Assembly: GCA_003140915.1 (NCBI GenBank) | Contig: PLLI01000097.1 | Coordinates: 12,135 to 17,643, forward strand | DNA length: 5,509 bases | Direction: 5' to 3' | Source of the DNA: Candidatus Omnitrophota bacterium | GTDB lineage: Bacteria; Omnitrophota; Gorgyraeia; 2-01-FULL-45-10 | Shown here: positions 1-5,509 of the stretch, piece after piece | Position numbering within the stretch: position 1 is the stretch's first letter | Layout: each line of letters opens with the position of its first letter | Translations under genes and position numbers: made by a program | The notes under the pieces: model-generated | What the model was told of the DNA's origin: nothing | Database searches by the model: none | Seen by the model: the letters and a program-made list of their open reading frames with translations, nothing else

Positions 1-1
1 C

Positions 2-544
2 AGATATATACATGACCATCTGTGCACAGAAGGCGGCATATATTACATACGGCCGGCGCGTTTAGATACGCCGATTTTAGCCAAACCGGAAGGATGGCAG
101 AAGGGCGCGAAGAAGGGCTTCTACGTGCTCTACGATTCGGAAGCGGGAAAACCCAAGACGGCCGAAAAATATGACGTCGTGATAGTGTCGACAGGCGTAG
201 TTGCCGTTGATGCCGTAGCTGCGGCTAAAGAGATCGCGGCCACGGGCCAAAAAGTAAGGGTAGTGAACGTCACCCATCTTAATGAGATAACAAATAAGAT
301 GAATATAACGGAGTTCGGGAACCTGATCGACTGTAAAGAGGCTTTGGTAACTGTCATAGATGCCTTACCGGAGATACTGGGCGACAGGATAAATACAGTC
401 TTAGTCAATAAAGGCGTGCGCTCAAGAAGTCAATTGCCTTATTTTGTAAGAAACCTGGGCATACAGAAATGGGGAGAATCGGGTACCCCCGCCGAATTGT
501 ACGCACTCCACGGATTCGATAAGGCGGGTATTTTAAACGCAGCA
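2..544 (+). other. Transketolase C-terminal domain (module of the giant protein)
   Basis: Residues 1-181 match the C-terminal third of the transketolase / pyruvate dehydrogenase E1 superfamily of thiamine-diphosphate enzymes. Visible landmarks are YYIRPAR (14-20), the end of the preceding pyrimidine-binding domain; the strand and turn DVVIVSTG (58-65), followed by a helix VDAVAAAKEIAATG and the strand VRVVNV; and the family signature WGESGTP (157-163), followed by AELYALHGFDKAGIL. In the family this domain helps dimerisation and is not catalytic; the pyrophosphate-binding and pyrimidine-binding domains would be upstream and are not in the window. Transketolase moves two-carbon ketol units between sugar phosphates in the pentose phosphate pathway. 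The GESG form and the spacing favour transketolase over 1-deoxyxylulose-5-phosphate synthase, but exact substrate cannot be judged from this domain. In ordinary transketolases the protein ends shortly after this point; here the frame continues for more than 1650 further residues. Confidence 0.85.
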
Positions 545-3500
545 ACCGGTGTCGGCAGCCTTATCGAATTGACATTCGACTTGATCGAAGAAGCAATCGT
601 AGGCAAAGAGATGTCGCGCCAGATGCAATACGATACTGTTTGTGCGCTTGTGAGCCAGGCGAGAGGCGATAAATCGCATGACGGGTTATTGAACATCTTG
701 GATGAGTTAGATTATCTCGTCAATGAACCAAGCCGGGATAAGATAGATGCGGCGATTAAAGCCGCAAAAATAGAAGGCGTGCCGCTTACGGACGTTGAAA
801 GAGTGATCATCAGCAGGGCCTTCCTTGGCGCTAGCGAAGGCGGCGGCATGTACGCCGGCGAACTGAGGAAAACGCATTCAGCGGCGGAGATAGCCGCAGT
901 CCTGGCAGAGATGACGCGGCTTGTGGCTACTATCGACCATAAGGAAATTCTTAGCGGCCAGGCAATGGTCCAGGAATTATTGACGAAGTATAATATAAGC
1001 GAGCATAACCAGTGCATAGTGCTTAGCAAGCTTTTTGACATATTGTGCAGCCGGAAGTTCAATGGAAAATCTGTAATAGCTCCGGAAGAATCCATGATCT
1101 TGGCTGAGTTGATACAGTCTGTAGATAATATTACCCTAGGAGAGGCCCAGAAATTATTAACAAATCATAGGATATTAGGCCACAAAGAACGAGGGTGGCT
1201 CATAGAACTTTATAAAGCGCTCATTAATCAACAGGTTGCGGGAAAAGGTACGGCATCATCGGTTCAAATTCCGTCGTTCATAGAACTGAACTTACCTGAT
1301 AACGCCCTCGCTTATTTTTATACCCAGCTCGGGCTAATTACAGGGAACGACGAGTGGCTTATAGATCAGTTGAAACAATTAAGAAGCGAACAGACGGTGC
1401 CGCTGACAGTCAGGCAGATGATATATAGCGTTCATGATGCCGCCAGGGTGTTGCATATATTACGCGCTGCGGCACGGACATGGCTCGCAAAAAATACCGA
1501 AAATTCCTCACAAGTTAATTTGGGTTTACCGGCTGCTTATGAAAGATTCTTCGATCAGTTCGGATACGATAAGCTGGAGCTTAGCTTGTGGAATCGTTAC
1601 TGGTATCTGACGAGCGCAGAGCGGAAAATACTGAGGAAGCAAACCGGCCAGGTTAATGAGCGGTTATCCAGGTTGGCCTATGTCCGTTATTGGGCGATCC
1701 TGCAGCACGATGTGCCGGCTGTGGTTGAAAACGCGACTCCGCCTGTTGAAGATTTGGACCGCATAGCAGCTCCCACCTTTACGCGCAAAATCGGCCAGAG
1801 TGTCATTATTAACCATGATATAAACGTTAATATCCGGGGTATAGTAAATGAATATACGGTGAGATGTGCGGTAAAGGCACCCTCCAATGTGACTATATAT
1901 AGAGGAGAGGTTTACAACGATCCGGTCAAAAGAGCGGGCGTTGACAGCAAAGAAGTGCGTAGAGATGAAAATGCCGCACCGCTTGTACTAAATATAGGGG
2001 AAGATGGCCTTGTATTAAAGATAGGCAATGATATAGTCAAAGTTTCTTTTACTGTGAAACCTGGTAAATCAAAAGTCTCTTTTAGCCAAGTTAAAGTCAG
2101 GATCGAAGCGCCGAAGAGAATAACGGTTAACCGTGAAGAAGTCGAAAAAAGAGAAATGCAGTCGGTGGCAGTAAATCCGCCGGCGGATGCGCAGACTGAG
2201 AATGAATGGACGCCGAAGAACGCCGCAGAATATGTAAAAACCAGGCCAGAGTCTGCTCAATCTAAAATGATCGAGTCATTCCGCAGATTCTTTAACGATA
2301 ACCCGAAAAACCTGGCAGAATTCGAAAGGTGTCTTGCCGAACAAAAAGCAGGGGAGATTAAAGATAAGGAAGCACCGGCTGCCGGTCTCTCAATAAATAC
2401 TAAAAATATTCCGCTCGAGACAGGCAGAGCGCTTAATGGATTACAGCACAGATACGAAACGCGTTTGTTGCTGGCGCGATTATCGCAAGATGCTTATTCC
2501 GTATTATCTGAGGTCAAGAAGACAGCTCGTCTTAGTGCGCTGTCGAACATACTGCCTGGAACTGTGGTTTCCGTGGAGAAGCGGTTAGGTAGTGAAGGAA
2601 AACGATTCTTTATCTATATAGATAACGGTAATTTTCTGATCATAGATGACGGGCATTCAAGCCGTGTCGAGATCATCCCGAATGCCACAGAAGGCCTGAT
2701 CGAGTGGTTCAATCGGGATAGTGATGATGCCAAGGTTCTTCTACTCGGCGAGACGGATATCGAAGCTCTCAGAGTTATAATGCAACAGGCGCTGGGAACA
2801 CCCGTAACGCCGCAGCCATCGCAGGCGGCGACGGCAAACGCAGAAAAACCCGACCGCCGCGGCAGGCGAAAGACATCCGGCATGAGCTCGATGGACGCGC
2901 TCATGCTATTGGTCGGCACCGGAACGACCGATTATTCTCCACGTGACTATAAAAAGTTACACGATACTTACGGCCCTGCCTTAGGATTTGAAAAGCTGCC
3001 AAAGATTTGGTGGCGTCCTACGGTTCGTAGAGATATGCAAGGACTCGAAAGTTTGAGAGTTATTACAAGAAGCCAATTCCGCTACCACGTCGAGGCCCCC
3101 GAAGAGCTCATACTTCAGGCAAGCATGGCAGGTCAGATATTGGCAAAGGCCGTCAAAAATGACAAAGGCTTGGACAAGTATGTCCAGGACACTGTCCAGT
3201 ATATAGATAATGGGATGCTTTTAGGACGCGTTCTCCAGCTATTATTAGGGAAATACATCAAAGCTGGAGATAAAGCGCCGCTTGCCTTAGCCCATTCTAT
3301 TATTGCGGTCGACAGCCGCCTGATAGACATAACATCACCTCGTAATATAAGCATGCCCCTTCTTCTTAAAAATGAGGAAGTGCGCATACTCATTCGTCTC
3401 AGGTCATCCGACGAACGCATTAACGATGCAGAGCACTATAGGATAGCCAAGTCGGAATTAAACTGTTATCGTCCGGAGTTTATCGGACAGTTTGAAGAGT

Positions 3501-5509
3501 TTTGCAGCTTGATAAAGGATGATGCTGCATTAGCATTAGAGATGCTCGAAAATGTAAAAGGCAAACCTGAGGAGATAGCTTTTCAATTTGCTCTTTGGGC
3601 GACAGATAAAACACTGGTATTGTTGAATGGAGAAGCTGAAACTACTACGGAACAGCCGGTAGCCGATACTTCGATTTCAAACTTAGGTGAGGCGCTTATG
3701 AGTTTGCAGTGGGCGCGTACGGGACATTTAGAGCCGGTCAATATTAAGGAGGCCCTTAGCAGCATACCAAGAGGAACTGAAAGGCTCTCGGCGCTCGAGG
3801 CAAGACGGGAAGAGCTTTTCAAAAAATTATATTCGCTGCTTAGCGCATTACCAACGGACGCTCTGCCGCCTATGGATAAAATTAAACCGGGAGATATATT
3901 AGTAGCAGAACTCTATGATGCTATCAAGCAAGGCCCGGGAAAAGAATTTCGTGTAGTGAGGCGTGCCGATAATGCCGGAATCGACTCAACTAATATATAT
4001 GATACTGAGGTACATATCGAGGGCTCGTCTTTCGATCATTATATAGCTGATAAGGCGCGGGTAGTAGTTGTGAATGATGACTCGAGAAAACAGCTAATCC
4101 AATGGCTTACCGAATGCAGTGAACTTACTAATGAGATGAATACGCTGGCGGATGAAGCATATATGAACGCTATGAGCCCGGCATCGCAAACTGCCGGTAA
4201 TTTAGGACTCGGGAATGAAATGAAAAAAGAGGCTGAGAAGTATTTGGCTGATCAGTCGACAGCCCAGGATCTGGTCGAAGCGTTAATAAAAAGAGGCGCT
4301 CTCTTCAGCAGAGGTTTAATTAGCAAAATAAGAGACGTGATCAGCCAGGATCATGTAAAAGCGCTTGCGTTCCATAGGGCATTAGTTGCCGCCCAGGCTA
4401 AAGAAATAGGAGCCGTGGTCTCTGACAAAGTGCCGTTAATAACAGAATCGTTTATTTATAAGGGCCTGCGCTTCACTTTCAGATTTCCTAAAACATCGTT
4501 ATTGCGGCACAGGAAAGAAGCTGTTTCGAGAATGCTCAAAGAGTTTGTAGATGATAACAATACGGTCGATTTAATTTTTGGCCCGGGAGGACACTGTGTA
4601 ATAGTCGCGGTTGGTCATGAACTGTGCACGCTTATGATACATGAAACAACCGAAGAAGGAGCTGCTGAAAAGGAAGCCATATTTAATATTGCGCCTTATC
4701 ACTTCGCTGCAGTTATAGTGCGAGGCACGATCGAACAGGTAAAATCTACGCCGCAATCGCAAGCCGCGGCGGCGGACGCAGAAAAACCCGGACCGGCAGA
4801 AAAGGCTGACGGGCGGCTTAAAAATGGCAAGAGCCCGGAATATATGATGACCGTCATAGCATTGGGCGGACTTGCCGATAAGGTATGGACGATACAAGAC
4901 TATCGGCCGGTTTATGAAAAGGTTCAGAAAGACAATGTCATCCTGGGCCTTGAGAACCTTGCGCTCGGCAATACTTCCATCGAGGACGATCTTTATAACA
5001 ACGCCCGTTCACTGGAAAGACGGGGGCTTGTAGAGCGTGTTAATGAACCAAGCGAGAGGCCTTACAAGTGGCAGTTAACCGAAAGCGGCAAAAAGATGGC
5101 AGGGGCTATCAAAAACATAAGGGGTAGCCTTGAATCGCTTTTAGCAATAGCCGAATATATTGAAGAACGAGTATCCGATAAGTCTCCTGGAGGCAAGACG
5201 TTGATAGGTGACGTCAGAGAGTTAAAAGAGACACTCAACTACTTTCGCTCTCGAAATGGCGCTGATATAGTCAGCTGGGTAGATGCGCACAACAGAAGTT
5301 GGATGCTGATAGAAAAAATGTGCCATATCCTTAAGGGGGCAGACCTGAAATTAGGATTAGATGCTCAAGCGATAGCATTTGAACAATCCGTGAATGGCGT
5401 GCATGAAGGCATCGGTCAATTTAACCAGGCTGTCGCAAAAGCTGTGCCGGCAATAGATATTCCCTCCTTGATAGAGGATTTACGAAATGGGCAAATAGAA
5501 GCCTCCAAG
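2..5509 (+). CDS. Interior of a giant multidomain protein gene (partial at both ends)
   Basis: Frame +2 encodes 1836 uninterrupted residues under the standard code; base 1 is the last base of the preceding codon, and the last codon (AAG) ends exactly at the window edge. There is no start or stop, so the gene extends both ways. The translation has normal protein composition throughout, with about a dozen cysteines and no run hydrophobic enough to be a clear membrane span, which fits a soluble cytoplasmic protein (inference). Recognisable modules in order are a transketolase C-terminal domain (1-181), two CsrA-like domains (591-645, 661-720), and two winged-helix-like domains (964-1052 weak, 1613-1706 good). 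They are separated by helical regions, small beta-rich domains and Ala/Pro/Glu linkers. Such a combination matches no standard protein family I know. Giant genes of this style are known in Omnitrophota; assignment to that group is a guess from style and codon use. I see no frameshift or local decay, so it looks like an intact gene rather than a pseudogene. Confidence 0.97.
578..1708 (+). other. Unrecognised, mainly helical region
   Basis: Residues 193-569 follow the transketolase domain directly. They are dominated by amphipathic helices with Leu, Ala, Glu, Lys and Arg, for example LLNILDELDYLV, AAEIAAVLAEMTRLVATI and VHDAARVLHILRAAARTWLA. A glycine-rich turn, ASEGGGMYAGE, lies at 277-287. 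An aromatic-rich part near 520-565 includes SLWNRYWYLTSAERKILRK and a short YVRYW stretch. I recognise no catalytic motif or named family. It may be several small helical domains acting as spacers or as protein-interaction surface; that is inference. No internal repeat is obvious by eye. Confidence 0.45.
1709..1771 (+). other. Pro/Val/Glu-rich interdomain linker
   Basis: Residues 570-590 contain VPAVVENATPPVEDL, a low-complexity stretch with prolines and acidic residues between the helical region and the first CsrA-like domain. The composition is that of a flexible linker, and it marks the left boundary of the CsrA-like pair. Confidence 0.5.
1772..1936 (+). other. CsrA/RsmA-like RNA-binding domain, copy 1
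   Basis: Residues 591-645 align along almost the full length of CsrA, the carbon storage regulator that binds GGA motifs in mRNA leaders and controls translation. The beta-1 strand reads FTRKIGQSVII, against the typical LTRRVGETLMI of CsrA, keeping the RNA-contacting arginine (CsrA Arg6) as Arg595. It continues with a polar turn, an IRGIV stretch at the CsrA LGVKG position, then TVRCAVKAP against VRIGVNAP, with the invariant Ala-Pro at 626-627. The beta-5 strand reads VTIYRGEVY against VSVHREEIY, keeping the second RNA-contacting arginine (CsrA Arg44) as Arg634. The alignment needs only about one inserted residue. Free CsrA is about 60 residues and works as an interleaved homodimer; here the domain lies inside a giant chain, with a second copy 15 residues later. 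Family assignment is by eye; a profile search would settle it. Confidence 0.75.
1982..2161 (+). other. CsrA/RsmA-like RNA-binding domain, copy 2
   Basis: Residues 661-720 are a second CsrA-like domain. The second half matches closely: VKVRIEAPKRITVNREEV against VRIGVNAPKEVSVHREEI, with Ala-Pro at 703-704 and the RNA-contacting arginine equivalent to CsrA Arg44 at Arg711, followed by a Glu/Lys-rich helix start (EKREMQ) like the CsrA C-terminal helix. The first half is divergent. The beta-1 strand is LVLNIGEDG, lacking the Arg-Arg of CsrA, followed by LVLKIGNDIVKVSF, which fits the LMIGDEVTVTV strand. A longer loop, roughly seven extra residues around KPGKSKVSFSQ, separates the central strands. 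Loss of the beta-1 arginines together with retention of beta-5 is the reverse of a random decay pattern and suggests division of labour with copy 1 (inference). Confidence 0.75.
2162..2551 (+). other. Linkers and helices between the CsrA-like pair and the beta domain
   Basis: Residues 721-850 begin with a Pro/Ala/Glu linker (VNPPADAQTENEWTPK). Then comes a charged helical segment near 745-785 with SKMIESFRRFFNDNPKNLAEF and a second linker (EIKDKEAPAAGLS, about 786-797). A further helical segment near 808-848 contains LQHRYETRLLLARL and AYSVLSEVKKTARL. No family is recognised. The alternation of short helices and linkers looks like connecting material rather than an enzyme. Confidence 0.4.
2552..2797 (+). 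other. Small beta-rich domain, unrecognised (copy A)
   Basis: Residues 851-932 read as alternating short strands: LPGTVVSVEKRL, then KRFFIYIDNGNFLIIDDG, then SRVEIIPNA. A helix LIEWFNRD follows, then a strand KVLLLGETD and a helix leading into the Ala/Pro linker. The opening I-x-PG-x-x-V pattern, the GK-R/E-F strand and the closing LI-x-W helix recur at residues 1293-1371, so the two may be distant duplicates. I do not recognise the fold; a small beta-barrel is plausible. It precedes a linker plus winged-helix-like unit. Confidence 0.35.
2798..2866 (+). repeat. Ala/Pro linker repeat, copy 1
   Basis: Residues 933-955 include PQPSQAATANAEKP followed by a basic run (DRRGRRK). The same linker recurs near base 4751 as PQSQAAAADAEKP. 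The two are alike at DNA level too: both open with ccgca and share the 13 bases gcagaaaaacccg (2840-2852 here, 4778-4790 there), 1938 bases (646 codons) apart and in the same frame. Each copy immediately precedes a winged-helix-like domain, which indicates duplication of a linker-plus-domain unit inside the gene. Confidence 0.7.
2891..3157 (+). other. Winged-helix-like domain, copy 1 (degenerate)
   Basis: Residues 964-1052 occupy the same place after the Ala/Pro linker as the clear winged helix at 1613-1706 and follow the same plan. An opening helix (MDALMLLVG) is followed by a Tyr-containing segment (SPRDYKKLHDTYG), a loop, and a recognition-helix region (TVRRDMQGLESLRVI) matching SIEDDLYNNARSLERRGLV. 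A wing region (RYHVEAPEELILQ) lies where YKWQLTESGKK stands, and a final helix AGQILAKAV matches MAGAIKNI. Winged helices mostly bind DNA, sometimes protein. This copy lacks the canonical LT-x-x-G wing signature, so DNA binding is uncertain. Assignment rests on comparison with the second copy rather than on independent family motifs. Confidence 0.5.
3158..3877 (+). other. Unrecognised helical region
   Basis: Residues 1053-1292 are mainly helical. The first part (KYVQDTVQYIDNGMLLGRVLQLLLGKYI) is the most hydrophobic stretch of the window but is broken by charged residues, so it is not a convincing membrane span. A central part, from NISMPLLLKNEEVRILIRL to LVLLNG, may hold a small alpha/beta unit. 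It is followed by a Thr/Glu/Pro linker (GEAETTTEQPVADTS, about 1214-1228) and a charged, probably coiled segment (RLSALEARREELFKKLYSLL) before the next beta domain. No named family is recognised. Confidence 0.4.
3878..4114 (+). other. Small beta-rich domain, unrecognised (possible copy B)
   Basis: Residues 1293-1371 start with KIKPGDILVAEL, followed by a Gly-Pro-Gly turn, the strand KEFRVVRRA, a longer loop (NAGIDSTNIYD), then strands TEVHIEG and ARVVVVND, and end in a helix QLIQWLTE. The IxPG start, the GKxF strand and the LIxW helix parallel residues 851-932. The similarity is weak and could be convergent for small beta folds. No catalytic motif is visible. Confidence 0.35.
4115..4432 (+). 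other. Unrecognised helical region
   Basis: Residues 1372-1477 are predicted helical from composition: a segment with ELTNEMNTLADEAYMNAM, a Gly-rich turn (AGNLGLGNE), then MKKEAEKYLADQ, AQDLVEALIKRGALFSRGL and VKALAFHRALVAAQAKEI. It joins the second beta-rich domain to the next alpha/beta domain. I recognise no family. Confidence 0.4.
4433..4741 (+). other. Unrecognised alpha/beta domain
   Basis: Residues 1478-1580 begin with a hairpin (ESFIYKGLRFTFRFPK), followed by a basic helix (LLRHRKEAVSRMLKEFVDD). Then come strands VDLIFGPGGHCVIVAVG and LCTLMIHET, a short acidic loop, and a final strand FAAVIVRGTI that runs into the Ala/Pro linker. The GPGGHC turn with His and Cys close together, a later HEL (about 1540) and another His in LMIHE invite the idea of a metal or catalytic site, but no known motif fits, so none is claimed. 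Confidence 0.4.
4748..4807 (+). repeat. Ala/Pro linker repeat, copy 2
   Basis: Residues 1583-1602 contain PQSQAAAADAEKP, closely matching PQPSQAATANAEKP upstream, and share 13 identical bases at 4778-4790 with 2840-2852. After the repeat the chain becomes Lys/Gly-rich (KADGRLKNGK) and enters the second winged helix. Synonymous differences between copies (for example ccgcag against ccgcaa) suggest an old duplication kept at protein level, or similar composition selected in linkers. Confidence 0.7.
4838..5119 (+). other. Winged-helix domain, MarR/PadR-like, copy 2
   Basis: Residues 1613-1706 show a winged helix-turn-helix of the MarR/PadR kind. An opening helix (MMTVIALGGLA) is followed by a second helix region (IQDYRPVYEKVQ) and a recognition helix containing SIEDDLYNNARSLERRGLVERV, whose LERRGLVER is typical of these families (1671-1679). 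The wing reads RPYKWQLTESGKKM, with the common Y-x-LTE-x-G form at 1692-1696. In free-standing regulators the fold binds operator DNA as a dimer; here it sits inside a giant chain and is followed by a helix (SLESLLAIAEYIEERV) of the kind used for dimerisation. DNA binding is an inference from the fold. Some giant or archaeal proteins use winged helices for protein contact instead. Confidence 0.72.
5120..5509 (+). other. Helical region running off the window
   Basis: Residues 1707-1836 start with the probable dimerisation-type helix after the second winged helix (LESLLAIAEYIEERVSD). They continue with a Gly-Lys turn (SPGGKTLIGD; not a P-loop, as the GxxxxGK[ST] form is absent). More helices follow: VRELKETLNYFRSR, RSWMLIEKMCHILKG, IGQFNQAVAKAV and IPSLIEDLRNGQI. 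The frame is still open at the last base. No family is recognised. Confidence 0.4.

Noticed and set aside
3167..3256. Leu-rich stretch (NGMLLGRVLQLLLGKYI) as a membrane segment
   Set aside because: Interrupted by Arg, Gln and Lys and too short for a convincing membrane span; it fits an amphipathic helix.
3745..3752. A perfect Shine-Dalgarno-like string (taaggagg) inside the gene
   Set aside because: It encodes ordinary residues (Ile-Lys-Glu-Ala) in the open frame and no start codon lies at suitable distance downstream.
4584..4601. Gly-rich ggagg string followed by a gtg that could look like an internal start
   Set aside because: The gtg is followed at once by a taa stop in its own frame; the region is the GPGGHC turn of the main frame.
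77..4897. Ten minus-strand open frames of 63 to 127 codons, the longest at 712-1095
   Set aside because: All lie opposite the continuous plus-strand coding frame, are short, scattered and without any recognisable domain; they are antisense shadows.
722..5053. Twelve identical bases aatgaaccaagc (NEPS) at 722-733 and 5042-5053
   Set aside because: The flanking sequences and structural settings differ (a helical region against a winged-helix wing), so it looks like chance rather than a repeat.
5170..5220. Gly-Gly-Lys-Thr resembling a nucleotide-binding P-loop (SPGGKTLIGD)
   Set aside because: The Walker A form GxxxxGK[ST] is not met, there is no preceding hydrophobic strand and no Walker B motif nearby.

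Overview
The whole window lies inside one protein-coding gene. Frame +2 is open from base 2 to base 5509, which is 1836 consecutive sense codons with no stop, no credible start and no end inside the window. What we see is therefore the interior of a very large gene: the true protein is longer than 1836 residues in both directions. No RNA gene, intergenic gap, insertion sequence, CRISPR array or promoter region is visible. The open frames on the minus strand are antisense shadows of this gene. Residue numbers below count from base 2 (codon n starts at base 3n-1).

The organism cannot be named with certainty. Base composition is balanced, ATA is a frequent isoleucine codon, and AGA/AGG are used together with CGN for arginine. 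A giant, mosaic, apparently soluble protein with Ala/Pro/Glu linkers would fit Omnitrophota or a related PVC-type uncultured bacterium, a group known for exceptionally large genes. That placement is an inference, not something the sequence proves.

Layout: residues 1-181 are the C-terminal domain of a transketolase-like thiamine-diphosphate enzyme, whose catalytic part must lie upstream. Residues 193-570 are an unrecognised, mostly helical region ending in a Pro-rich linker. Residues 591-645 and 661-720 are two successive domains resembling CsrA/RsmA, the small RNA-binding translational regulator. Residues 721-850 are linkers and helices, and 851-932 a small beta-rich domain. Next come an Ala/Pro linker and a degenerate winged-helix-like domain (964-1052), a helical region (1053-1292), and a second beta-rich domain (1293-1371). 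Then follow helices (1372-1477), an unrecognised alpha/beta domain (1478-1580), a near-copy of the earlier Ala/Pro linker, a clear MarR/PadR-like winged helix (1613-1706), and a helical tail that runs off the window.

The most striking content is the tandem CsrA-like pair embedded in a giant protein. Its key residues are distributed so that the two halves could fold as a single-chain pseudo-dimer with one intact RNA-binding face. Together with two nucleic-acid-binding-type winged helices and a central-carbon-metabolism enzyme module, it suggests a cytoplasmic mega-protein joining metabolic and regulatory modules. No signal peptide can be assessed because the N-terminus is missing, and no convincing membrane segment is seen.
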